A stretch of 37,708 bases of DNA from Pseudomonadota bacterium. Its GTDB lineage: Bacteria > Desulfobacterota > Desulfobacteria > Desulfobacterales > Desulfolunaceae. Shown piece after piece: positions 1 to 7,458 of this stretch. The DNA is taken from the NCBI GenBank assembly GCA_018818835.1, contig JAHIRD010000029.1:1-37708 (forward strand), read 5' to 3'. Positions within the stretch are counted from its first letter, which is position 1; the number at the start of each line of letters is the position of its first letter. A model generated the notes under the pieces. That model was not told the DNA's origin. It did not search any database and saw only the letters and a list, made by a program, of their open reading frames with translations. Position numbers and translations under genes: made by a program.

Positions 1-1010
1 AGTATATCAGCTCTGGTATATAAAATTGTATTACTCTGGCTGTCCTGAACAAAGACGGTATTCGCTCCCTTCATGGTTTTGCCCCTTGCACCACACCAGA
101 CTTTTTCCATCTCGGACTCTTCACCGAAATGTGGAATCGAATGGAAATCAAGATTGATATAATCACTGTTGTATAAGTCCGGATATCTCTTCTTTAAAAT
201 GGTAATGGTTTTACTCTGTAAATCCATTATTTGTGATTCTGAACATCGGCAGGAATACGTATTCATATAAGTCGGCTTGGGAAGAACATTCAGACCCGCA
301 AAAGTTCCCAGACCGGGTTCCCTATCGTAGGAACCGATATGACTCAACCTTTTCCGGCCCATCAACTTCAGGAGTAACATGGAAAGGCATGCCTGTGTTG
401 AGCCGATATCGCTTGAATCAGGCATTTCGCATTTTTTCACAATATCCAAAATCCCTGATTCTAAAATGTAAGGGATAAAAAAGAAACACCCTGCTGAGGG
501 GCAATCGACATTAAAGGGTTCGAGTTCATTAAAATCGAGATGCTCTGATCGTTCTGGTATAATTTTATTTTTTAACGTGACTCCTAATTCTTTATGAGTT
601 CTTCTTTTTAATTTAGCATAGCCTGCATCTTTAAGGGTACGCTCAACTGTCCTTGAAGAAATTTTGATAGCGTCTTCGAAAAGACGATCTTGAATATCAG
701 AAGCAGACAACCTCATTTTCCTATATTCAATAATTTTGTCTTGTACGTCAGGACTTGTCCGTTTTTGTTGTGGTCCCTTTTTAACGGCAGGGAAAAGTTC
801 TATTTTTCCTGCTCTGGAATCTCTGAGCAGGGAATAGGCAGTACTGGGTTTGTATCCGTATCGTTTTGCAGTCTCTTCAATGGAATTTCCCTCAATAACA
901 ATAGCTCGAATTAACTCGTACTGTTTTTGTCTTGGAGAAGCAGGGTTCTTGAAAAAGTCGACCAGGTCAATCGAGGTGTCAATTAGGGTTTTATTTTGTC
1001 GTTTAGTCAT
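1..1010 (-). CDS. Transposase, N-terminal part (runs off left edge)
   Basis: An open minus-strand frame starts at ATG 1010 (MTKRQNKTLIDTSIDLV) and continues without a stop for about 336 residues to the window edge, so only the N-terminal part is present. Residues about 40-70 form a helix-turn-helix (EGNSIEETAKRYGYKPSTA) and a second DNA-binding segment (SASDIQDRLFEDAIKISSRT) follows near residue 105. This layout is usual for DDE transposases that bind their ends with two N-terminal helical domains. Near the left edge the motif INLDFHSIPHFGEE looks like the region of a first catalytic Asp. No close IS family could be named from memory. The gene is oriented away from rsmE and is separated from it by a gene-poor stretch, as expected beside an IS end. 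No frameshift is seen in the visible part. Confidence 0.8.
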   Translation of the reverse strand, partial: MTKRQNKTLIDTSIDLVDFFKNPASPRQKQYELIRAIVIEGNSIEETAKRYGYKPSTAYSLLRDSRAGKIELFPAVKKGPQQKRTSPDVQDKIIEYRKMRLSASDIQDRLFEDAIKISSRTVERTLKDAGYAKLKRRTHKELGVTLKNKIIPERSEHLDFNELEPFNVDCPSAGCFFFIPYILESGILDIVKKCEMPDSSDIGSTQACLSMLLLKLMGRKRLSHIGSYDREPGLGTFAGLNVLPKPTYMNTYSCRCSESQIMDLQSKTITILKKRYPDLYNSDYINLDFHSIPHFGEESEMEKVWCGARGKTMKGANTVFVQDSQSNTILYTRADI

Positions 1011-1496
1011 CTGTGATTCCAAAGTTGTATAATAATTTTGAAAGCAATAATTGCCAAAATTGCCCTTATACGGGCGGTTAAATGGTCGAAAATTCATAAA
1101 ATATGCTTTTATTATCACATTTATAAACGACATGCAAGAGTTATATACGCCAAAAAAGCACCCTAATGGAATAATTAATCGGGCTGAAAGATTAGCGTGC
1201 CAGAATCTGACAGAACGGTGGAGAGAACACTAAAACGAATCTCGTAATTCGTGTATAATTAAATGGTTATACTACATAGATTTGTGCTGTCATTTTCAAT
1301 AAGGAGGAGAAGTAAATCAACTATGGTAGATGCGCTGCATAAAAATTTAGGGGAATTTGTGTCGATTTACCTTACTGTGAAAATCGGTGTTAATGAAATC
1401 CCAGCTTCTTCAAAAACTATTCAAGGAACCCAAAGAATAATCCCTGGTGAATCGCATCAGTAGTTGAAAGATTACCTTGGCCTGTTATTTGGTGAC
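1011..1496. other. Gene-poor gap beside the insertion sequence
   Basis: AT-rich sequence between the transposase start and the end of rsmE. It holds two weak plus-strand frames. One, 1051-1233, ends in a helical-looking segment (HPNGIINRAERLACQNLT) with no ribosome-binding site. The other is a 46-residue frame, 1323-1463, with a good AAGGAGGA (1301-1308), but the spacing of 14 bases is long. Neither matches a family I recognise. The interval probably contains the outer end of the IS, but no terminal inverted repeat could be placed because the other end lies outside the window. Confidence 0.4.
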
Positions 1497-2207
1497 TTAC
1501 ATCAATCTGGATAAAATAAAAGGCAGAGCGGTTTCCACGCGAAGGATGCGGGGGCCAATATGGACAGGTTTGACGCCGCAGGATATGAGCTTTTCAATTT
1601 CATAGGGGATAAATCCGCCTTCCGGGCCAATGACAAGGGTGACCGGTCCATTGACATGGGCAGGACAGGGGGTGTTCGCTTTGGGGTGGGCCACGATCGA
1701 TAACGTGTCTTTAATGATTTCCGGAAGCGTGTCTTCAACAAACGGTTTGAAATATCTGGCGAGCGTGATTTCAGGGAAAAGCGTGTCCTTGGCCTGTTCA
1801 AGACCCAAAAGACAATGGAGGTCAAGGGATTCTTTGGACAGCACGGGGCTCTGCCAGAAACTTTTTTCCACCCGGTACGCGTTGATCAGGAAGATCTTTT
1901 TGACGCCCATGGATGTCATGGCAATCATCACCCGCTTGATCACCTTGGGCCTGGGCAATGCCAGGATAACGGTTACAGGAAGTGGCGGGGGGGGCGGGGT
2001 TTCAAGTGTCACATCCATTTCCATAAATGTGTCTTCGATTTTCGTGACAATGCCTGTCCCCATTTTGCCGTTTAGAAGACCCACCTGAAGCGAGTCTTCC
2101 AACTTTACCTGGTGGATGGTTTTGGCATGCAGGAAGCGACGGTCGGACAGGCGGACGCGGGTTGATCCGTCAAGAAAGTCATTTGAAAAAAGAAGTATCA
2201 GGTTCAT
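1497..2207 (-). CDS. rsmE: 16S rRNA (uracil1498-N3)-methyltransferase, RsmE family
   Basis: A SPOUT-class methyltransferase of 236 residues that would methylate N3 of U1498 in 16S rRNA using S-adenosylmethionine. The C-terminal knot signature is intact: VIGPEGGF (about residues 192-199), then an acidic helix start (YEIEKL) and the closing GPRILRVETAL that binds the cofactor. The N-terminal PUA-like part (RVRLSDRRFLHA, VGLLNGKMGTG) is also recognisable. The middle differs from the E. coli-type enzyme: the usual KATELGV region reads MIAMTSMGVKKIFLINA and is followed by KSFWQSP, so this belongs to a divergent RsmE subgroup. It is the last gene of a minus-strand run with prmA and a small unknown gene, 36 bases after that gene's stop. 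The ATG at 2207 has no strong Shine-Dalgarno, so the start is slightly uncertain. Confidence 0.88.
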   Translation of the reverse strand: MNLILLFSNDFLDGSTRVRLSDRRFLHAKTIHQVKLEDSLQVGLLNGKMGTGIVTKIEDTFMEMDVTLETPPPPPLPVTVILALPRPKVIKRVMIAMTSMGVKKIFLINAYRVEKSFWQSPVLSKESLDLHCLLGLEQAKDTLFPEITLARYFKPFVEDTLPEIIKDTLSIVAHPKANTPCPAHVNGPVTLVIGPEGGFIPYEIEKLISCGVKPVHIGPRILRVETALPFILSRLM

Positions 2208-2243
2208 TTGGAAAATCGTTTCAGAATGATTCCCCGGTATCGG

Positions 2244-2483
2244 TTATTCATTGTTTTCAAACCGGATATTCACGGAGAAGGGGAGATCAGCACCCTGAAA
2301 GCACCCTGGCCCAAACACCTGCATGAGTTTGTAGAGTTTGAACTGGGTCCAGCCCTCATCGTCTGCGGTCAGGTCCGGTGCTTTTTTACCGGTCAGCGCA
2401 TGGTGCTGTTTCCACATGGCTCTTCCGATGGCGTTCAGTTTTACCCAGACAGTGGTATTGATGCTGTATTCGGATGTTTTCAT
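2244..2483 (-). CDS. Small conserved-looking protein of unknown function (79 aa)
   Basis: A 79-residue soluble protein with no signal peptide or membrane segment. It contains a Trp/aromatic-rich stretch (NTTVWVKLNAIGRAMWKQHH) and a negatively charged middle (DLTADDEGWTQFKLYKLM). The start at 2483 is supported by GGGAG seven bases upstream, and the gene fits between prmA (25 bases upstream) and rsmE (36 bases downstream), which argues that it is real and cotranscribed with them. Codon use and base composition look like its neighbours. I do not recognise the family. The context suggests a link to translation or ribosome modification, but this is only inference from position. Confidence 0.65.
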   Translation of the reverse strand: MKTSEYSINTTVWVKLNAIGRAMWKQHHALTGKKAPDLTADDEGWTQFKLYKLMQVFGPGCFQGADLPFSVNIRFENNE

Positions 2484-2508
2484 GATTATCTCCCGGGATT
2501 ATTCAATA

Positions 2509-3384
2509 TTAGGGGTCAATTTTGCCGAAAAACGTATGCCACACGCCTTCTGTATCACGTTTCTCCAGGATTGTCACCGGAAGATGCGATAACTGGTCTT
2601 CAATCTTTTCAGCCTGGCTCTTTAAAAGACCGGACAGGATAAACCATTTTTTTTGCAAAAACCCGTTGTCGCTCACAAGTCGCTGCATCACATCATAATG
2701 GATGTTTGCCACCATGAGATCGGTCTGAATATGCATAAAGGTTTCGGCTCGTCCCTGAAAGGCATGAATCGTATCTTCAAAACCATTTAACCGGATATTC
2801 CTGAGCGTTGTTTGAACTGCCAGAAAATTGAAATCCACGGCAAGTACTCTGTTGCAGCCGAGTTTTGCGGCGGCAAGCGCCAATAAACCGGTTCCCGTGC
2901 CCAGGTCAATCACGGAATGGATAGGCATGAATTTCAGGAGTCTTGACAAAATATCGAGGCAGTCATGGGTTGTCGGATGGGTGCCTGTGCCAAACACCAC
3001 GCCAGGGTCGAGGACAAGTTTCTTTTTTAACGATGTGTTGCTGCAGTCTCGATCCCAGGGGGGAACGATCAGAAAATCGCTGATGGTAAAAGGCTCAATT
3101 TTTCCGCCTTGCCATTCCTCATAGGTCATTTGATACTGATCGATCAGCTTGAGTTCGGGGTCCATTTTCATCAGGTCGTTCACTTCGTTGTCAGCAGGTT
3201 CCTGAAAAAAAAGAAAGGAAAATCCATCTTCCTCCCAGTTGCCTAAAAAGGTGCTCCCAAATCTGGTATTTTCAGGATGGATATGACCTTTCAGATAATA
3301 GATATGAAGAATGTCATAAGGGCAGGGTGATACAGGTGATGTGTTGTTTTCAGTCATGTGTTTATTTTCAGTATGGCATAGCAT
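2509..3384 (-). CDS. prmA: Ribosomal protein L11 methyltransferase
   Basis: A class I SAM-dependent methyltransferase expected to methylate ribosomal protein L11. The PrmA hallmark before the cofactor site is present (GVVFGTGTHPTTHDCL, residues 128-143), followed by motif I (DLGTGTGLLALAAA, 160-173), the acidic end of strand 2 (VLAVDFN, 180-186) and the VANI motif that replaces the NPPY of other methyltransferases (residues 224-228). Length (291 aa) matches the family. Two starts are possible, 3384 and ATG 3357 (MTENN), and neither has a convincing ribosome-binding site. It heads a minus-strand group with the 79-aa gene and rsmE, a pairing of prmA and rsmE also seen in other bacteria. Confidence 0.92.
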   Translation of the reverse strand: MLCHTENKHMTENNTSPVSPCPYDILHIYYLKGHIHPENTRFGSTFLGNWEEDGFSFLFFQEPADNEVNDLMKMDPELKLIDQYQMTYEEWQGGKIEPFTISDFLIVPPWDRDCSNTSLKKKLVLDPGVVFGTGTHPTTHDCLDILSRLLKFMPIHSVIDLGTGTGLLALAAAKLGCNRVLAVDFNFLAVQTTLRNIRLNGFEDTIHAFQGRAETFMHIQTDLMVANIHYDVMQRLVSDNGFLQKKWFILSGLLKSQAEKIEDQLSHLPVTILEKRDTEGVWHTFFGKIDP

Positions 3385-3407
3385 TCTGCTTGCGCATCTA
3401 TAAAAGG

Positions 3408-4283
3408 TTATTGTGAAATCCCAAGAAAGCGGGAGAGGTGGCTGTTGTAGACAACCGGCTGCTCCTGCTGGACCCAGTGGCCGGAATCCTTGATGAAATG
3501 AATGTCAAACGGGCCGGAAACGTGATTCGCGATGGCATATGCCAGATCCTTTTCAAGGGCTCTGTCTGTTTCTCCCCAGATCACGCTGACCGGGCACGTT
3601 ATTTTTTTTCCTTTTGACCCGTCCTCAAGAATATACCTGAACGCCCTCAGGTTGGCCCGGTAGTAATCAACACCGCCTTTCAAACCTGATGTTCGCAGTG
3701 TTTTTTTCCATTCGGCCATGACGTCAGGGGTAAAGACGTCCTTTTTGACCGCATATAACTTCACCAGAATTTCAAGCAGGAGAAAATCGTGGGCGGACAA
3801 AAGACGTTCGTTTAATTGGGGAATCTGATTGGCAAACACATACCAGCTTTTAAGGATTTGAAAGATATTCTTTGTTTTCAGGAAAAGCGTCGCATAATCA
3901 TACAGATGGGGGGCGTTTGAAATGACCAGTTTCTCGACCGTGTGCGGATAGGTTTCCGAATAGTGAAGCGCTACCACACCGCCCCAGTCATGGGCGACGA
4001 TGACGGCCCTGCCTTGACCGAATGTATTTACAAGGCCTCTTATGTCTTCGATGAGAACGGAAATTTTATATGCATCCCTATCTTCCGGCGATTCTGTTTC
4101 CCCATATCCCCGCATATCCGGAACGGCCACGGTGTATTTTTCCGATAAAAGCGCCACCTGATTCCGCCACGAATGCCGGGTTTCAGGAAATCCGTGAAGA
4201 CAGAGGCATAAGGGACCTGATCCTGTGATGTTTACATGATAGGCAATGCCATTTATTTGGGCGTATACGCTTTTCATTTTCAT
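3408..4283 (-). CDS. Alpha/beta hydrolase, epoxide hydrolase / haloalkane dehalogenase type
   Basis: A 291-residue alpha/beta-hydrolase without signal peptide, so cytoplasmic. The nucleophile elbow reads AHDWGG, with Asp99 rather than Ser, which places it with epoxide hydrolases and dehalogenases. The oxyanion segment is HGFPETRHSW (residues 30-39). A distal acid is likely in WGETD (Asp240) and the catalytic His is His269 in SGHW. The cap has a tyrosine pair (GVDYYRANLRAF) at the position of the epoxide-activating tyrosine of EH enzymes. It lies 50 bases downstream of the integrase-TetR regulator on the same strand, so it may be cotranscribed and belong to the same fatty-compound pathway as the divergent LuxCE operon. 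The substrate cannot be told from sequence. Confidence 0.85.
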   Translation of the reverse strand: MKMKSVYAQINGIAYHVNITGSGPLCLCLHGFPETRHSWRNQVALLSEKYTVAVPDMRGYGETESPEDRDAYKISVLIEDIRGLVNTFGQGRAVIVAHDWGGVVALHYSETYPHTVEKLVISNAPHLYDYATLFLKTKNIFQILKSWYVFANQIPQLNERLLSAHDFLLLEILVKLYAVKKDVFTPDVMAEWKKTLRTSGLKGGVDYYRANLRAFRYILEDGSKGKKITCPVSVIWGETDRALEKDLAYAIANHVSGPFDIHFIKDSGHWVQQEQPVVYNSHLSRFLGISQ

Positions 4284-4333
4284 GTTTAATGATTCCCCTG
4301 CGGTCTATTATTAAAACAGGTATCGATTATCCA

Positions 4334-5695
4334 TTAATGAGAAAATATTGCAAGAGGCTTTTTGCCGCTGCCATCCGGAAAATATTCTAAAAGCCCTTTC
4401 AGAAGGCGGGCTGCTTTTTTCGGAGGATTGAAACTTAAAAGACCGCCGCCGATAAATTGAGAGCAGGTCATGACCGCTTCGTCCAGATTGGGTTTTCCGG
4501 TCACGATCATCTGTTCGGTCAGGTGAAAAACCATGCCGATCATCAATTGAGCAATTATTCCCGGTTTTTTGATTTTGATGAGTTGCGATGCGACAAGGCT
4601 TGCTTCAAGGAGCCTTTCACAATCCACCGCAAAGGCATGAATCAGATCATCTATTTTTTCGGAAACGCCCCGGCCATATCGATACCATGACAAAAACAGG
4701 CCCGGACGGGACAGCTGGTAATCAAACAGAAAGAGAAGTCTGTTTGAAACCAGTTGGAATTTGGCATGCGGGTCTGTTTCAGGTGCGTCCATACCGATTT
4801 CCTGGTATCGGATAATGCCATAGGTAAACGCCTGGTCCAGGAGTTCGTAGAGGATATCCTCCTTGTCTTTGAAATGCCTGTAGAAGGAACCTGTGCTCAT
4901 TCCTGCCTGGGTGGTGATTTCGGAAATCTGGACCCGGTGAAACGGCTTTTTCGAGGTTAACTGCTGGGCAGCGAAAAGGAGCTTGAACCGCGCTGTCTGT
5001 TTTTTTTGTATGGGCGTCTGACTTTTTTCCTCCTGTTCACCTGAACGCGATGTCGCATTTGAAGCAGATACTCGGAGCGCTTTGTTTTTCATTGTTTTAA
5101 ACTGAGTGACCGGATTCAGGTAATCTTCTCTTTTCACGATAGATTCATTGGACGCAAACAAACGTTCCAGGAGATCAATAAATTGATCGGTCACTTCGGG
5201 CCATTGCTGTTTGACATGATCATGCAGCGCTTTGATCTGTAAATTGCCCACCTTTGAGGCACTTGTATTCCCTATGGATGGAATGACGAACCGATCGATA
5301 AACCATTGTTCCATTTTCCAGGAAGGGTTGTCTGGCCGGCTTCTTTTTTTAATGAAGGCACGGGACAACTCTCTTACCGTAAGGTCGGAAGCGGGAATGG
5401 GTTGACCTGTTTTTGATACGTCTTTTGGAGCGCTTTTCGTGTTGTTTTTTGAGGAGGCAATAATCTTTTCGGCCAGGCTTCTGGCCTGGTTAAGCGACAT
5501 ATCGTCACATTTACCAATCACTTCAATTTTTTTTCCGCCGTTTTCACGAAACGTCGCAACAAATGATTTCCGGCCACTGGGATACACACGCACGCCAAAT
5601 CCTTTTAGTGTATCGTCCCAGTAGTAGTCTGCCTTATTACCGGCTTGCCGGTATGAAAGCTGATCGATCAGTCTGGCTTTGAGATGGTGAGGCAT
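4334..5695 (-). CDS. Chimeric regulator: integrase DNA-binding domains fused to TetR repressor
   Basis: A 453-residue protein with parts of two unrelated families. Residues about 5-85 match the arm-type DNA-binding domain of P4-like tyrosine integrases (DUF4102): WDDTLKGFGVRVYPSGRKSF and then the closing AR helix (SLNQARSLAEKII). Residues about 105-200 look like the helical core-binding domain (LTVRELSRAFI, WKMEQWFIDRFV, IPSIGN). No integrase catalytic domain follows. Instead, after a polar linker (205-232), residues 233-285 are a TetR helix-turn-helix (ISEITTQAGMSTGSFYRHFK), and 290-440 an all-helical TetR ligand-binding domain. The start at 5695 (MPHHLKAR) is chosen for its AAAGGA site 9 bases upstream; the longer frame to 5851 has an untypical N-terminus. 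Divergent to the LuxE/LuxC operon, so I infer that it controls that operon and itself. There is no frameshift between the halves. Confidence 0.85.
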   Translation of the reverse strand: MPHHLKARLIDQLSYRQAGNKADYYWDDTLKGFGVRVYPSGRKSFVATFRENGGKKIEVIGKCDDMSLNQARSLAEKIIASSKNNTKSAPKDVSKTGQPIPASDLTVRELSRAFIKKRSRPDNPSWKMEQWFIDRFVIPSIGNTSASKVGNLQIKALHDHVKQQWPEVTDQFIDLLERLFASNESIVKREDYLNPVTQFKTMKNKALRVSASNATSRSGEQEEKSQTPIQKKQTARFKLLFAAQQLTSKKPFHRVQISEITTQAGMSTGSFYRHFKDKEDILYELLDQAFTYGIIRYQEIGMDAPETDPHAKFQLVSNRLLFLFDYQLSRPGLFLSWYRYGRGVSEKIDDLIHAFAVDCERLLEASLVASQLIKIKKPGIIAQLMIGMVFHLTEQMIVTGKPNLDEAVMTCSQFIGGGLLSFNPPKKAARLLKGLLEYFPDGSGKKPLAIFSH

Positions 5696-5750
5696 TTGAA
5701 AATTCCTTTCATCTGGTAAAATTGATGCCAAGGGTATCCTGTACATCATT

Positions 5751-5935
5751 TTGAGTAACTTTAAATTTAATTTATAAACCGAATATGATAGATAATAACA
5801 CTCATATTTCCTATTTGAGTAACCATAATTCATGGGAAGGCATGCGGTCAATGTAAATCAAATTTTATTTTTAATATATTGTAATTTAAGTAAAAATTTT
5901 TATTGACAGCCATCAATTATCATCCTATTGAGTAA
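5751..5935. repeat. Three direct TTGAGTAA repeats in divergent control region
   Basis: The 323-bp AT-rich region between the chimeric regulator and luxE-like gene contains TTGAGTAA three times in the same orientation: 5751-5758, 5815-5822 and 5928-5935. The last copy runs into an inverted repeat ATGAA-N6-TTCAT (5935-5950). Direct repeats suit an integrase arm-binding domain and a short palindrome suits a TetR dimer, so these are candidate operators for the neighbouring chimeric regulator. That assignment is inference. Confidence 0.5.
5903..5931 (+). promoter_or_regulatory. Candidate sigma70-type promoter of the luxE/luxC operon
   Basis: TTGACA at 5903-5908, a 17-base spacer, then TATTGA at 5926-5931. 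The -10 match is moderate. The third TTGAGTAA repeat overlaps the -10 box and the ATGAA-N6-TTCAT palindrome lies at the expected start of transcription, an arrangement expected for repression. Confidence 0.45.
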
Positions 5936-6018
5936 TGAACAAATATTCATAAGTATCAACTCTCAGGTTAAAAAAATAGACGCGTTCCGGAAAAAGTCGT
6001 TTCAAGGAGGATGGAAAG

Positions 6019-7434
6019 ATGACACCCCAAACCAGAAAGCAGTTGAATGAATTGCACATTGGCCTGATAAAAATCAGTCAGGCATGGGCCATGAAAAAAC
6101 CGTATGATAAAGACCGGGCAACAGAATTGAGGCATGAAGCGGCATTGATCAATCATGCCCATTATGTGGAGAATATTCCTGCGTACCGGAGGCTTTCGGA
6201 AGAAGCGGATCTCCTCCATGTGGCAGATGTGGATTTGATTAAAAAGGAGCTGATGTCCACGGATGACATCTTTAAATCCTATGATCAGACCTGGCTGGAT
6301 GATCATGATTACGAAAAAATGAATGCATGGATAGGAAGCATTTTCCATGACCGGATCAATATCAATACAGCAGGTGTCCGTACAATCGATCAATGGGTTG
6401 ACCGATTGACAGAAAGCGGTATCACACCGGTTTACAGTTCAGGAACAACTGGCCGGTTTTCATTCATTCCCCGATGTGAAATGAGCTGGAAGCTCTTTAC
6501 CACCGCACCGGTCAGCTATTCCGCGCCGGTGTGGGCCGACCTGGGTGTCATTCCGCTCTATCAGAAGGTGCTGATGGGGCCTTTGTTAAAGTTATTGCAT
6601 CCGGATACATTTTCAATGCTGTTGAAGAAGCGTGGCCTCCCCGGGTTTGCCGGTGTTTTCATGAATTTCAGAAAAGGGAACATGGGCATTCAGCTGGTGG
6701 GGCAGGAACTCTCCCATCTATTCCGGAAGACCTGCTTTCTCTACGATACGGATTTGTCCGCATCAGCCATTCGAATCATTTCAAGAGGCATCAAAAACGA
6801 TGCGGATCTGAAAATTCTGGAATCGTTCCAGAAAGAGACCATTGAAAAGAAAGATGAAAACTACATGAAACTCATAGATTTCATGAAGCGGGCGACATTG
6901 GCAGGCGAGAAGGTGTTTCTATTCGGCGCGCCATACCAGTTGAAGGAACTCTCCCAGGTCATGATCAGGGAGAATGTGCAGATCCCGCTCAAGAAAAAAA
7001 GCTGTGTCTTTTTCGGGGGTGGCTGGAAATCCTTTGAGGGCGAAAAAATAGAAAGGCATGAGCTGGTGGAGATGGTTTCAGATCGCCTAAATGTGCCGGA
7101 TGAGCTGATTGTGGAAGGATATTCCATGACAGAAGTAAATGGTCTCATGGTCCGCTGTCATCATGGCCGGTTTCACATCCCGCCTGTGATTGAGCCGGTC
7201 ATTTTAGATGAGGCACTGGAGCCTCAGGAGGGTTGTGACCTCAAGGGACCGTTTGGTTTTATCGATCCCTTTGCCGTGTCCTACCCCGGATTCATTATCA
7301 GCGGGGATAATGTGCGAATGAGAGATGAAATCTGCCCCTGCGGCATGCATGGTCCTGCACTCACGGAAGTGGGAAGGGCACAGGGCAGGGAAATCAAGGG
7401 ATGCGGTGGCATTATGGCATCTGTTCAGGCATGA
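6019..7434 (+). CDS. LuxE-type acyl-protein synthetase
   Basis: A 471-residue member of the LuxE acyl-protein synthetase group of the adenylate-forming superfamily. It would activate a fatty acid with ATP and hold the acyl group for reduction by the LuxC-type partner encoded next. The nucleotide-binding loop YSSGTTGRFSF lies at residues 139-149. A second conserved block is FFGGGWKSFEGEKI near residue 335, followed by EGYSMTEVNG, the tyrosine-containing adenylate motif. A CPCGMHGP segment near residue 453 carries the only closely spaced cysteines. It is longer than luminous-bacteria LuxE (about 370 aa), as in non-luminous homologues. Strong AAGGAGG ahead of ATG 6019. First gene of the operon. 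No luciferase (luxAB) is present, so light production is not implied. Confidence 0.82.
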   Translation: MTPQTRKQLNELHIGLIKISQAWAMKKPYDKDRATELRHEAALINHAHYVENIPAYRRLSEEADLLHVADVDLIKKELMSTDDIFKSYDQTWLDDHDYEKMNAWIGSIFHDRININTAGVRTIDQWVDRLTESGITPVYSSGTTGRFSFIPRCEMSWKLFTTAPVSYSAPVWADLGVIPLYQKVLMGPLLKLLHPDTFSMLLKKRGLPGFAGVFMNFRKGNMGIQLVGQELSHLFRKTCFLYDTDLSASAIRIISRGIKNDADLKILESFQKETIEKKDENYMKLIDFMKRATLAGEKVFLFGAPYQLKELSQVMIRENVQIPLKKKSCVFFGGGWKSFEGEKIERHELVEMVSDRLNVPDELIVEGYSMTEVNGLMVRCHHGRFHIPPVIEPVILDEALEPQEGCDLKGPFGFIDPFAVSYPGFIISGDNVRMRDEICPCGMHGPALTEVGRAQGREIKGCGGIMASVQA

Positions 7435-7458
7435 GTATGATATATGAGGAGTGAGAAG

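Noticed and set aside
1051-1463. Plus-strand frames of 60 and 66 codons beside the IS
   Set aside because: No recognised family, poor or badly spaced ribosome-binding sites, and low-complexity AT-rich setting; kept only as a gap description.
4334-5695. Two adjacent genes (integrase fragment and TetR) rather than a fusion
   Set aside because: No stop or plausible start with ribosome-binding site separates the halves; the frame and a polar linker are continuous.
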